Positions 7,346 to 14,591 of a stretch of DNA of 18,252 nucleotides are shown piece by piece. Made by a program: the position numbers and the translations under genes. The notes beneath the pieces were generated by a model. The model saw only the letters and a program-made list of their open reading frames with translations, searched no databases and had not been told where the DNA came from. The DNA is taken from positions 1 to 18,252 of the forward strand of contig JAEYOJ010000126.1 in NCBI GenBank assembly GCA_023411815.1. Direction: 5' to 3'. This DNA is from Pseudomonadota bacterium (GTDB lineage: Bacteria; Desulfobacterota; Desulfovibrionia; Desulfovibrionales; Desulfovibrionaceae). Within the stretch, counting starts at the first letter, position 1. Each line of letters opens with the position of its first letter.

Positions 7346-8077
7346 TTACGAATAGCCGCCAATGTTGGGCGTGGTCTTAACCAGGATCTCGACCCGTCTG
7401 TTTCTGTTCAATCCCGCCGGTCCATCCCAATCGATGAGGGGCTGGTCCGGCCCGTAGGCCGAAACCGACAGTCTGCGGCTGTCCAGTCCGTACTGCTGGA
7501 AGAACTGGAGAACTCCCATGGCCCTGTCGGCCGAGATGGCGTAGTTTCCGTCCTTGCGCCCGCCCACCAGGTCCGAATGGCCGGCGACGTTCACCGGGGC
7601 GGTCATGAAGGCGAGCACGTAGGCTATGCGCTCCAGTATGGGCAGCGCGGAATCCTTGAGCTTCACCTGTCCCGTCTCGAAAAGGAGCTTGTCGGAGAGC
7701 ACAAGAGCCACGCCTTCGTCCCTGGCGAGTATTTGCAAATTCTCTTCCAACAGCGCACGGTCTATCTGCGAGGGCATGATGTCGTCCGGAAAGAGCAGGT
7801 CCTTGATGCGCTGCTGCTTGCGTATGGCCTCGCGCGGATTCTCCAGCAGCTCGACGACGATCTGGATCGTGGTCGGGATGCGCCCGGCGGCCCGCGGGGT
7901 CATGATGCTCACGTCCGAGGCGAAGACCGTCACCCGCGTCAGGAAGCTCCTGTCCATGGTCGACATGGTAAGCAGCAGCACGAAGAACGTGAGCAGGAGC
8001 GTCATGAGGTCGGAAAAGGTCAATATCCAGGAGGCCGGAGGAAGTCCGGACTTGCGTTGGCGCGCGCGGGGGGGCAT
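7346..8077 (-). CDS. motB: MotB-type stator protein, second paralog (motB2), OmpA-like peptidoglycan-binding domain
   Basis: Stator subunit that pairs with MotA and anchors to peptidoglycan. The 243-aa protein has one N-terminal membrane helix, TFSDLMTLLLTFFVLLL, with the ion-binding Asp (D23). A periplasmic linker follows, then an OmpA-like domain at about 120-235. Peptidoglycan-binding marks are intact: AGHSD (D169), NYAISADRA (R185) and NRNRRVEILV. The ATG at 8077 uses an AGGAGGAG site that lies inside the last codons of motB1, 3 nt after its stop, so the two genes are tightly coupled. It shares the membrane segment with motB1 almost residue for residue but differs in the linker and peptidoglycan domain. 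Both copies look functional. Confidence 0.93.
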   Translation of the reverse strand: MPPRARQRKSGLPPASWILTFSDLMTLLLTFFVLLLTMSTMDRSFLTRVTVFASDVSIMTPRAAGRIPTTIQIVVELLENPREAIRKQQRIKDLLFPDDIMPSQIDRALLEENLQILARDEGVALVLSDKLLFETGQVKLKDSALPILERIAYVLAFMTAPVNVAGHSDLVGGRKDGNYAISADRAMGVLQFFQQYGLDSRRLSVSAYGPDQPLIDWDGPAGLNRNRRVEILVKTTPNIGGYS

Positions 8078-8080
8078 GGC

Positions 8081-8932
8081 CTACTCCTCCTGCTCCGGCC
8101 GAACCGTACGGGGCGGCTCCGACTGCCTCTCGTAACCGAACCTGAAGCCCTGGTAATCCATGTAGTCCCTCGGCTTCTCCGCGGGCAGGGTCCTGCGGAC
8201 CTTGTCGTTGTCCGCCACGCCGCGCTTGTCCAGCACGATATCCACCCGCCTGTTCATGCGCCGCTCCTCCGCCGTGTCGTTTCCGAAGCGCGGACGGAAG
8301 TCCGCGAAGGCCTCCACGCGCATGCGCGAGGCCGGGACGCCGTGGAAGAGCAGCTCGCGGTACATGGCCATGGCCCGGCCCAATGAGATGCCCCAGTTCG
8401 GATCGGTCTCGCCGTCCTTGGGCTTGTAGTCGAGATACCTTGTTTCCAGCTCGTCGCGCAGGGCGGACGTGTGGCCGGCCAGCAGCAGCGGATGGGGAAG
8501 CTCGCGCAGCACGGGCGCCATGCGGCCGACAAGATCGCGTCCGCGCTCCGACAGTTTGGTCTGGCCCGGCTCGAAAAGTATGTCGGTGCTTATGGACATT
8601 ATCTGGATGAGCTTGTTCTCGGCGAAGCGGATGTCGTCCCGGGCGTCTTCGTACAGAAGGGGCTTGAGCAGCTCCAGGTTCTGCAGGTCGTTCATGGGGC
8701 CTATCTCGCGCGTCCTGCGGTCTTCCCGCAGGGCAAGATAGTTCTCGGTCTGCGTGCTCATGCCGAAGGTGCCCACGATGGAGCCCAGCACGATGAGCTT
8801 GCGCCGCTCGTCGATGACGGCCATGGACACCAGCAGTACGAAAAACGTAAGCAAAAGCGTCATGAGGTCGGAAAAGGTCAGCATCCAGGCCGGAACGCCC
8901 GGCTCCTTCTTCGGTTTCTGCTGCCTGTTCAC
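8081..8932 (-). CDS. motB: MotB-type stator protein, first paralog (motB1), divergent OmpA-like domain
   Basis: Stator subunit expected to form the ion channel with MotA. At 283 aa it is longer than motB2. The membrane helix TFSDLMTLLLTFFVLLVS keeps the ion-binding Asp (D22). The OmpA-like domain (about 115-240) ends in the standard RRMNRRVDIVL, but the GHTD-type loop reads GHTS (S156). A roughly 16-20 residue charged insertion (about 160-178) precedes the N-W-x-I-S-x-x-R segment, and R186 is kept. A C-terminal tail of about 40 charged residues follows. The start is GTG at 8932 with only a weak ribosome site, 21 nt after motA. The membrane sequence resembles PomB/MotS-type stators, but ion specificity cannot be decided by eye. 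Whether both paralogs join MotA in one stator is unknown. Confidence 0.9.
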   Translation of the reverse strand: MNRQQKPKKEPGVPAWMLTFSDLMTLLLTFFVLLVSMAVIDERRKLIVLGSIVGTFGMSTQTENYLALREDRRTREIGPMNDLQNLELLKPLLYEDARDDIRFAENKLIQIMSISTDILFEPGQTKLSERGRDLVGRMAPVLRELPHPLLLAGHTSALRDELETRYLDYKPKDGETDPNWGISLGRAMAMYRELLFHGVPASRMRVEAFADFRPRFGNDTAEERRMNRRVDIVLDKRGVADNDKVRRTLPAEKPRDYMDYQGFRFGYERQSEPPRTVRPEQEE

Positions 8933-8953
8933 GCTGCTGCCCCAAGGGTCGCG

Positions 8954-9715
8954 CTAGTCGCGGATCTTGCGTTCGCTGGGTGCGAGATAGCTGTTGAGCT
9001 TCTCTTCGATGATGCGCGGGTTCTCGCCCTTGGAGATGGCCAGGATGCCCTCCAGGACCATTTCCCGCAGGAGCACTTCCTGCCTGCTGCGCAACCTGAG
9101 CTTGCCGGCCATGGGGTTGAAGACCAGGTTGGCCAGCAGGGCGCCGTAGAAGGTCGTGATGAGGGCCACGGCCATGGCCGGTCCGATGGTGGACGGGTCG
9201 TTCATGGTCGACAGCATGGCCACCAGGCCGATGACCGTGCCGATCATGCCCAGGGCCGGGGCGTAGTTGCCCATGGCGCCCAGGATTTCCGCGCCGGTTT
9301 CGTGACGGGATTCGAGGTAGTGTATCTCGGTCTCCAGGATCTCCTGGATGGTCTGGGGCTCCAGTCCGTCCACGGTAAGCTGAAGGCCTTTCTTGAGGTA
9401 CTCGTCGTTGATTTCCTTGATGATGGGCTCAAGGGACAGGATGCCCTCGCGGCGGGCGCGGTTGGCGTAGTCCATGAAGCGGCTGATGATGTCCTTGGGG
9501 TCGTCCATGGTGGCGAACAAGGTCTTGCGGCAGACCTTGAGCACGCTCATCATGTGCCCTATGGGATAGTTGACCATCGCGGCTCCGATGGTGCCGCCGA
9601 GCACGATGACGGCCGAGGCGATGTCGATGTAGATGAGCAGCGAGCTGTTCATCATGATGCCGGCCACCACCAGGCCGAAGGCAAGCACGAGGCCGATTAT
9701 TGTCGCGAGATCCAT
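8954..9715 (-). CDS. motA: Flagellar stator protein MotA (PomA-like)
   Basis: Four-helix inner-membrane subunit that forms the ion channel with MotB and pushes on FliG. The 253-aa length is normal. Membrane helices are near residues 4-22, 30-48, 150-170 and 180-202. The cytoplasmic loop carries the rotor-contact region with conserved charged residues (RARREGILSLEP). The signature ALGMIGTVIGLVAML, then GPAMAVALITTFYGALLAN, matches MotA/PomA helices 3-4 and is closer in look to PomA-type than to E. coli MotA. The ATG at 9715 follows an AGGA about 11 nt upstream. It is the first gene of the flagellar block, 48 nt after yggS; no convincing sigma54 or sigma28 promoter is visible just upstream. Confidence 0.96.
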   Translation of the reverse strand: MDLATIIGLVLAFGLVVAGIMMNSSLLIYIDIASAVIVLGGTIGAAMVNYPIGHMMSVLKVCRKTLFATMDDPKDIISRFMDYANRARREGILSLEPIIKEINDEYLKKGLQLTVDGLEPQTIQEILETEIHYLESRHETGAEILGAMGNYAPALGMIGTVIGLVAMLSTMNDPSTIGPAMAVALITTFYGALLANLVFNPMAGKLRLRSRQEVLLREMVLEGILAISKGENPRIIEEKLNSYLAPSERKIRD

Positions 9716-9763
9716 GGCGAGTGAGGTCCTGTCGGAAATCTCGAAGGTTGTTTGCCAGCCACA

Positions 9764-10477
9764 TCAAGCCCGTTCACCGAAAATGCGCGTGCCGATGCGC
9801 ACGATGGTCGCGCCCTCGGCTATGGCCTGGCGGAAATCGCCGGTCATGCCCATGGACAGATGCGGCAACCGCATGCCCAGCTCGCGCTCCAGATCGTCGC
9901 GCAGCCCGCGCAGTGCGGCGAACCAGGGCCGCGCCTGCTCGGGATCGTCGACCATGGGCGGCAGAAGCATGAGCCCGCGCAAGGCGAGCGAATCCAGCTG
10001 CCTGATCTCCAGGGCCAGACGGCGGGCATCGTCGGCAGCGGCTCCGGCCTTCTGCCCTTCGCCGGCCAGATTGACCTGCAGGAGCACCTCCTGCACCGTC
10101 AGCAATGCCTGCGCCCTCTTATGCAACGTCTGGGCCAACTTCAGGGAATCCACGGAGTGCACCAGGTCGAAACTGCCGGCCACATGGCGCGCCTTGTTGG
10201 TCTGCAGCCTGCCGATGAAGTGCCAGCGCAAACGGAGGTCCTGCAATTCCTCGCGCTTGGCCAGAGCTTCCTGGACATAGCTTTCCCCGAAGTCCGCTTG
10301 CCCTAAGCCGGCCAGGGCGCGCACGTCCTGAGCCGGGTGGAACTTTGACACGGCCACAAGGGCCACATCGCCGGGCTTGCGGCCGCTGGCCGCGGCGGCC
10401 TCGTCCAGTTCGGCGCGCACGGCCTCCAGATTGCGGCGCAGCTCAAGGGCTCGTTCGGAAGACGGCAGGTCGGCCAT
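9764..10477 (-). CDS. yggS: Pyridoxal-phosphate homeostasis protein, YggS/PLPBP family
   Basis: Single-domain PLP-binding protein of alanine-racemase fold, known for its role in vitamin B6 and amino/keto acid balance; no catalytic reaction is established for the family. The 237-aa protein shows the family order: VALVAVSKFHP with the PLP lysine (K45), FGESYVQEA, WHFIGRLQTNKAR, VHSVDS, a strand with VNLAGEGQKAG, GLMLLPP, and the phosphate-binding end MGMTGDFRQAIAEGATIVRIGTRIFG split over the last strands. The ATG at 10477 lacks a clear ribosome site; a small hairpin (10489-10505) lies just upstream. It sits between era and motA on the same strand with gaps of 66 and 48 nt, so it may be co-transcribed with either. 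Nothing links it to motility. Confidence 0.94.
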   Translation of the reverse strand: MADLPSSERALELRRNLEAVRAELDEAAAASGRKPGDVALVAVSKFHPAQDVRALAGLGQADFGESYVQEALAKREELQDLRLRWHFIGRLQTNKARHVAGSFDLVHSVDSLKLAQTLHKRAQALLTVQEVLLQVNLAGEGQKAGAAADDARRLALEIRQLDSLALRGLMLLPPMVDDPEQARPWFAALRGLRDDLERELGMRLPHLSMGMTGDFRQAIAEGATIVRIGTRIFGERA

Positions 10478-10543
10478 GTCCGCTCACAGCCGCCTTGCGG
10501 GCGGCGTCAATTTTTTATCCATCATCTTGAGAGAGGCGATCGC

Positions 10544-11467
10544 CTATTCGCCAAGACCTATAGAGCGCAGAAAGCCGGGGTCCTCTGTCCAGCCTTCCTT
10601 GACCTTGACCCACAGTTGCAGGAAGACCTTGCCTTCCAGCAGCTCTTCCAGCTCCAGGCGGGCCTCCTGGCCGATCTGCTTCAGCAGTGATCCCTGCTTG
10701 CCGATGATCATGGCCTTGTGGCTGGGCCGGGACGTGTAGATGACCGCACCGATGCGCGTGAAGTTGCGCTCGGGCTCCTCCTCCCACTGCTCGATCTCCA
10801 CGGCAGTGGAGTACGGCAGCTCCTGGCGCAGGGCGTTGAAGAGCTTCTCGCGCACGGTCTCGGCGGCCATGAAGCGCATCGGGACCGTGGATATCTGGTC
10901 CTCGGGGAACATGGCCTCGCCCTCGGGCAGCCTGGCCAGCACATGCTCCAGAAGCTCGGGCACGCCTTCGCCCGTGAGGGCGGATATGGGGAATATCTCC
11001 GCGCCGGGCCAGATCTCGCCTATGCGCGCCATGAGTCCGAGCAGGTCCGCCTTGTTCTTGACCTTGTCCACCTTGTTGACGGCCACGGCCAGGGGCAGGC
11101 CGGTCTTTTGCAGACCCTGCGTCAACGGCGAGACTTCATCCTCGAACTTGCCCAGCCGGCCGGCGTAGGCCGCCGCATCCAGGAAGACCAGCACCACGTC
11201 GGACTGGGCCACGGCCTGCCAGGCGGACTGCAGAAGGAACCGGTTCATCTTGCCCCGGAGCTGGTGCACGCCAGGAGTGTCCAGGAAAACCACCTGGCCG
11301 CGCCCGGTGGTCCAGATACCGCTTATCTGGTTGCGCGTGGTCTGGGGCTTGGGGGAGACGATGGCCACCTTCTGGCCCAGGACGTGATTCAGGAAAGTCG
11401 ATTTACCCGCGTTGGGCGGGCCCATGAGGGCCACCATCCCAAACTTGCGGTTGGAATCATCATGCAT
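10544..11467 (-). CDS. era: GTPase Era, 30S ribosome assembly factor
   Basis: GTP-binding protein that binds the 3' end of 16S rRNA through a KH domain and supports 30S maturation. The 307-aa length is typical. GTPase motifs in order are G1 GPPNAGKST (16-24), the switch region SPKPQTTRNQISGI, G3 DTPGVH (63-68), G4 NKVD (131-134) and G5 SALTGEGV. After the RFMAAETVREKLF helix, the C-terminal KH domain carries HKAMIIGKQGSLLKQIG. The ATG at 11467 has GGAG 5 nt upstream. It is preceded by carbonic anhydrase 111 nt upstream on the same strand and followed by yggS after 66 nt. Identity is secure. Confidence 0.98.
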   Translation of the reverse strand: MHDDSNRKFGMVALMGPPNAGKSTFLNHVLGQKVAIVSPKPQTTRNQISGIWTTGRGQVVFLDTPGVHQLRGKMNRFLLQSAWQAVAQSDVVLVFLDAAAYAGRLGKFEDEVSPLTQGLQKTGLPLAVAVNKVDKVKNKADLLGLMARIGEIWPGAEIFPISALTGEGVPELLEHVLARLPEGEAMFPEDQISTVPMRFMAAETVREKLFNALRQELPYSTAVEIEQWEEEPERNFTRIGAVIYTSRPSHKAMIIGKQGSLLKQIGQEARLELEELLEGKVFLQLWVKVKEGWTEDPGFLRSIGLGE

Positions 11468-11578
11468 GCATGCTCCATGCTGCCTTGGCTCTGTTGTGCG
11501 TACGTTACGTCGTGATCTTGTATTGTGTCACGGCTTCGCTGCCACTGCAAGCCGGAGCAGCACTCATGCGCCGCGCCA

Positions 11579-12268
11579 TCAGCCCCGCGCGCCGGCCGTC
11601 CTCCTCGCGGAGCAGGGGCTTTCCTCGCAGCACACCAGGGGCCGGAAGGCCAGCGCCTCGGGCGAGTAGGCCAGCAGTTCGCCGCCGCGGATGTCGAAAT
11701 ACCAGCCGTGCAGGCACAACTGACAAGCCTCCACGCGCTCGCGCACCCAGGGGAAGGACATGAGGTTGCGCAGGGACACGAGAATGACGGCCTGCTCGCA
11801 GGCCCGGCGGCGCTTTTCCTCCGACTCGCCCTCGGTGGCCTCCAGCACGGCCCGCACCTCGTCCTGGCAGATGGACATCCAGGGGCCTATGAACTCGCCG
11901 CCCGCGCCATGCGCGCCGCCGTCCACCAGCGCCCCGATGCCGCCGCACTGGCTGTGACCGAGTACGACGATGTGCTCCACGCCGAGCGTCAGCACCGCAT
12001 ATTCGATGGCCGCGCTCACGCCGTGGTGGCCGCCGTCCGGCTCGTAGGGCGGCACGAGATTGGCCACGTCGCGGGCCACGAACAGGTCGCCGGGAGCGCA
12101 GTTGGTGATGATGGCCGGGTCCACGCGCGAATCGCAGCAGGAGATGACCAGCGCGTCCGGGTTCTGGCCCTGGCGCAGCTTGGCGTACAGGTCCGTGTTG
12201 CCGCGGAAATAGTCCTGGCGGAATCGCTCGAAGCCGCGGATGAACTTGCCGAGATTCGATGTGGGCAA
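11579..12268 (-). CDS. Beta-class carbonic anhydrase
   Basis: Zinc enzyme interconverting CO2 and bicarbonate. From a TTG start at 12268 the product is 229 aa, normal for bacterial beta-class enzymes. The zinc ligands and active site are present: C44 with Asp46/Arg48 in CCDSRVD, and H105 and C108 in GHSQCGG. RDVANLVPPY and the SAAIEYAVLTLGVEHIVVLGH strand also fit the family. The start is chosen because AGGAG lies 6 nt before this TTG, and a good promoter lies at 12315-12343. The open frame extends upstream to another TTG at 12343, but that lies inside the promoter's -35 box. Two further Cys pairs near the C-terminus (C-x-x-C near QLCLHG and VCC) are not family hallmarks. It precedes era but has its own promoter. 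Confidence 0.93.
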   Translation of the reverse strand: MPTSNLGKFIRGFERFRQDYFRGNTDLYAKLRQGQNPDALVISCCDSRVDPAIITNCAPGDLFVARDVANLVPPYEPDGGHHGVSAAIEYAVLTLGVEHIVVLGHSQCGGIGALVDGGAHGAGGEFIGPWMSICQDEVRAVLEATEGESEEKRRRACEQAVILVSLRNLMSFPWVRERVEACQLCLHGWYFDIRGGELLAYSPEALAFRPLVCCEESPCSARRTAGARG

Positions 12269-12314
12269 TTTCTTCTCCTGTCCATGGATGGTGGGATGAT
12301 CGTTCGAATGTCGA

Positions 12315-12343
12315 AGTATATGCGCGCGAAAGCCGGAAGCCAA
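12315..12343 (-). promoter_or_regulatory. Sigma70-type promoter for the carbonic anhydrase gene
   Basis: On the minus strand TTGGCT (12338-12343) and TATACT (12315-12320) are separated by exactly 17 nt. Transcription would begin near 12308, about 40 nt before the AGGAG site and the TTG start. The -10 matches the consensus at 5 of 6 positions. Confidence 0.6.
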
Positions 12344-12465
12344 GAACCGGGAAGGGCGCCGCCCCTACCCGGACCCCGCCCCGCAGGGCTTATCCGAAGC
12401 AAGGCGCGCTCCTGAGCCCGCAAAAGCTCTTGCGGTCATTCAGCAGCCTGGAGCCGTGACAAACG

Positions 12466-12536
12466 CGTGTCCATGAGCCGACAGTTGCCGGAAAGAGGGA
12501 TACCAAAGGGGCCTGGCCCCTTCGGCCGCCGGAGGC
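12466..12536 (-). repeat. 71-nt 3'-tail repeat, copy B (after the signalling operon)
   Basis: The reverse complement of this stretch aligns without gaps to 3656-3726, with 4 differences in the first 52 positions. It starts with the same GCCTCCGGCGGCC box. Its inner hairpin is longer than in copy A: CCGAAGGGGC and GCCCCTTTGG pair with one G-T wobble. It lies in sense orientation downstream of the minus-strand response-regulator gene, beyond that operon's terminator hairpin. Confidence 0.8.
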
Positions 12537-12559
12537 TGTCCCGATTGTTTCACGGGAAA

Positions 12560-12594
12560 CCCTCCCGGCGAAGACGCCAGCCTCGCCGGGAGGG
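12560..12594 (-). terminator. Intrinsic terminator of the two-component operon
   Basis: A perfect 12-bp inverted repeat (CCCTCCCGGCGA at 12560-12571 and its complement at 12583-12594) encloses an 11-nt loop. It begins 10 nt after the stop of the response regulator on the minus strand. The downstream minus-strand sequence starts TTTCCCG, so the U run is short. Confidence 0.75.
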
Positions 12595-12603
12595 AGCAGT
12601 ATA

Positions 12604-12960
12604 CTACTTGCCCAGGATGGACTGCACCTTGGCAAGCACGTCCTTGGGCTCGAAAGGCTTGTCGAACTCGGCCACGGCGTTGGGGATGGCGTACTTGAAG
12701 CCGGGGTGGCCGGTGATGACGATGATGGGAATGGCCTTGTCGGTGCCCGTCTTGGTCAGCTTGCGGTTGAACATGGGACCGGACACTCCCGGCATCTCGA
12801 TGTCCAGGGTGATGAGGTCCGGGTTCTCCTTTTCGAGGGCCTTCATGGCCGCGTCGCCGTCGCCGGCGGTGACGGTGGCGTATCCGGCCTCGGACAGGAT
12901 GTCGGACAGGTAGTCGGAGATGTTCTGGTCGTCGTCAACGATGAGGATCTTCTTGGCCAT
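12604..12960 (-). CDS. Stand-alone receiver-domain response regulator (CheY-like)
   Basis: Single REC domain of 118 aa that should accept phosphate from a histidine kinase; there is no output domain. Hallmarks are the acidic cluster VDDD (D9-D11), phospho-acceptor D53 in TLDIEMPG, T83 in VITGHPG and K101 in FDKPFEP. The ATG at 12960 has GAGG about 6 nt upstream. The frame stays open to 13080, but that extension overlaps the kinase gene and looks non-coding. It is the last gene of a three-gene minus-strand operon, 26 nt after the PAS-kinase gene, so that kinase is the obvious donor. With no DNA-binding domain it may act by protein contact or as a phosphorelay or sink. Its target is not visible in the window. 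Confidence 0.93.
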   Translation of the reverse strand: MAKKILIVDDDQNISDYLSDILSEAGYATVTAGDGDAAMKALEKENPDLITLDIEMPGVSGPMFNRKLTKTGTDKAIPIIVITGHPGFKYAIPNAVAEFDKPFEPKDVLAKVQSILGK

Positions 12961-12986
12961 GCTGCACCTCACAAGATGTTGGCTTT

Positions 12987-14591
12987 CTAGTCGTTCCGGG
13001 ATCCGTTGGTATGGCTTGAAGCCGCCTCTGACGAAGCGGCGCTTGCCGCCTGTATGGCCGGGAAACGCAGTAAAAAGCATGTCCCGGGGCCGTCGATGGG
13101 TTCCACCTCCACTGTGCCGCCATGATCCTTGACGATGCCGTAGGTGATGGATAGCCCAAGTCCGGTTCCTTTGCCTACCATTTTGGTAGTGAAAAAAGGC
13201 TCAAATATCTTTTCACGCAGGGCAGGGGGCACGCCCATGCCCGTGTCACGGATGCGGATGAGCACCCAGCCCTTTTCGGCAGACGCTGAAAGAGCCAGAC
13301 GCTTGTCCGCGGGACCGGCTTCCACGGCGTCGGCTGCCGGAGCGCCGGGCTCTTGCATGCGGTCCGCCTCCAGGGCGTCGCGGGCGTTGATGAGGATATT
13401 GATGAATACCTGCTCAAGCCTGTTGCGGTCGGCCAGGATGCAGGGCAGGCCGGCTTCCAGGTCGAAGCTGACCTCGATGCCGCGCAGGGCGAACTGCTCG
13501 CGGAAGATGTCGAAGGCCCTGCGCAGCACCTCGCCGGCCTGCACGGGCTCGCGGCGCAGGTCGGACTTGCGGCCGAACTCGCGCATGTGGTTGATGATGT
13601 CCGCGGCGCGGGACACATGCTCGGACATGAGCTCGGCCACGTTGCGCAGGGTTGCGGCATCCAGGGCCTGACCCTGGCCGGCCTTGCGCAGGATGAGGTC
13701 CACGCCCGACTGGATGACCGTGAGAGGCTGGTTGAGCTCGTGGGCCATGCCCGTGGCCATCTCGCCCAGGGTGGCCATTTTGCTGGCCTGGATGAGCTGC
13801 TGCTCGGTCTCCAGGCGTTTGGTGATGTCGCTGGTGGTCACCAGCAGCACCTTGCGGCCCGGATATTCGCAGCGCGAGGCGCGGATGGCCACGTAGAAGG
13901 CTTGGCCGTTCTTGCGGCCGTGGCGGGCCTGGTGGATATTGCCCGAGCGCAGCAGGTCCGCGGCGATGGCCTGCTTGTCCCCGTCGCGGAACAGGTCCAG
14001 GAAGCAGGTGCCCACCAGTTCGTCGTGGCTGAAGCCGTAGGAGGCAGTGCTCCTGGCGTTGCAGTCGATGATGGCCAGCGTCTGCGTGTCCAGCAGGAAG
14101 ATGGAGTAGGGGAAGTCGCTGAAGATCGCGTGGTACTTCTCCTCGGAGCGCTTGAGCCTTTCTTCCAGCTCCTTGCGCGAGGTGATGTCCAGGCACATCT
14201 TGATGGCCCCCACGATCTCGCCGCTCGCGTCGGTCACGGGCGCGGTGGTTACGATCCAGTGGGCGCGGGAGCCGTCCTTGTAGAAGCCGGTCTCCTCGCT
14301 GGTGTGGAAGCGGCCGTCGGCGAAGGTCTCCTCCACGGGGCAGCGGGCGCACTTGCCGTCCCTGCCCCAGAAGGCCTGGTAGCAGCAGTCGCCGGGCTTG
14401 GCCTCCATGTGCTCCGAGAAGGTCCTGTTCCAGCTCACCAGGCGGAAATTGCGGTCCAGCACGGCCACCAGGCAGGGCACGCCCTCGAAGATGTTGCGGT
14501 ACATCTCCTCGGGCCGCAGGCCGCCCAGGGAAGGGCAGGTCCCCGGCCCGGCGGCGGGCCTTATCTCTCGCATCTGGCTCTCCCGGCTCAC
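12987..14591 (-). CDS. Soluble PAS-PAS sensor histidine kinase
   Basis: Cytoplasmic histidine kinase of 534 aa with no membrane segment. Domains in order: PAS 1 (about 25-138) with a cysteine group C69, C70, C81, C84 and C40 nearby; PAS 2 (about 150-258); a HisKA dimerisation domain with H284 in GMAHELNQP; and an HATPase_c domain. The latter has an N box near N402 (INARDAL), a DTGMGVP box, FEPFF and GKGTGLGLSI. The GTG start at 14591 overlaps the stop of the upstream gene (GTGA) and has GGGAGG 7 nt before it. An ATG at 14573 with GGGAG 6 nt upstream would remove six residues and is nearly as good. H-E-x-x-Q-P is a normal kinase/phosphatase box. The likely partners are the adjoining hybrid protein and the lone receiver; the signal is unknown. 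Confidence 0.93.
   Translation of the reverse strand: MSRESQMREIRPAAGPGTCPSLGGLRPEEMYRNIFEGVPCLVAVLDRNFRLVSWNRTFSEHMEAKPGDCCYQAFWGRDGKCARCPVEETFADGRFHTSEETGFYKDGSRAHWIVTTAPVTDASGEIVGAIKMCLDITSRKELEERLKRSEEKYHAIFSDFPYSIFLLDTQTLAIIDCNARSTASYGFSHDELVGTCFLDLFRDGDKQAIAADLLRSGNIHQARHGRKNGQAFYVAIRASRCEYPGRKVLLVTTSDITKRLETEQQLIQASKMATLGEMATGMAHELNQPLTVIQSGVDLILRKAGQGQALDAATLRNVAELMSEHVSRAADIINHMREFGRKSDLRREPVQAGEVLRRAFDIFREQFALRGIEVSFDLEAGLPCILADRNRLEQVFINILINARDALEADRMQEPGAPAADAVEAGPADKRLALSASAEKGWVLIRIRDTGMGVPPALREKIFEPFFTTKMVGKGTGLGLSITYGIVKDHGGTVEVEPIDGPGTCFLLRFPAIQAASAASSEAASSHTNGSRND

Larger units (their letters stand above)
12269..12603. other. 335-bp intergenic region between carbonic anhydrase and the response-regulator gene
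   Basis: No gene is visible here. From the carbonic-anhydrase side it holds that gene's leader and promoter, and an imperfect hairpin at 12347-12372 (CCGGG arms, interior mismatches). Next come a small CCGCAA/TTGCGG hairpin at 12418-12435, copy B of the dispersed 3'-tail repeat at 12466-12536, and the terminator of the signalling operon at 12560-12594. Both neighbouring genes are on the minus strand. Confidence 0.7.

Noticed and set aside
7346..8932. The two MotB genes as one gene split by a frameshift
   Set aside because: Each has its own start, its own membrane helix and a complete OmpA-like domain, so they are true paralogs.
8471..9724. Plus-strand open frame opposite motB1 and motA (417 codons)
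   Set aside because: Antisense to well-supported stator genes and of shadow-like composition.
9716..9763. Possible sigma54 promoter upstream of motA (TGGCAAACAACCTTCG on the minus strand)
   Set aside because: The GG half fits, but the expected GC half 10 nt on reads TC, so the match is too weak to list.
10489..10516. GCCGCC/GGCGGC hairpin followed by six T residues on the plus strand, resembling a terminator
   Set aside because: No plus-strand gene ends here. On the minus strand the T run becomes an A run before the hairpin, so it would not terminate era or yggS transcripts.
10534..10545. AGGCGATCGCCT palindrome at the end of era
   Set aside because: It contains the HIP1-like octamer GCGATCGC, but a single copy in GC-rich DNA overlapping a stop codon is not evidence of function.
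12961..13080. Upstream extension of the response regulator to an ATG at 13080
   Set aside because: The extra 40 residues overlap the kinase gene, look non-coding, and the ATG at 12960 has a good ribosome site directly before a canonical receiver start.
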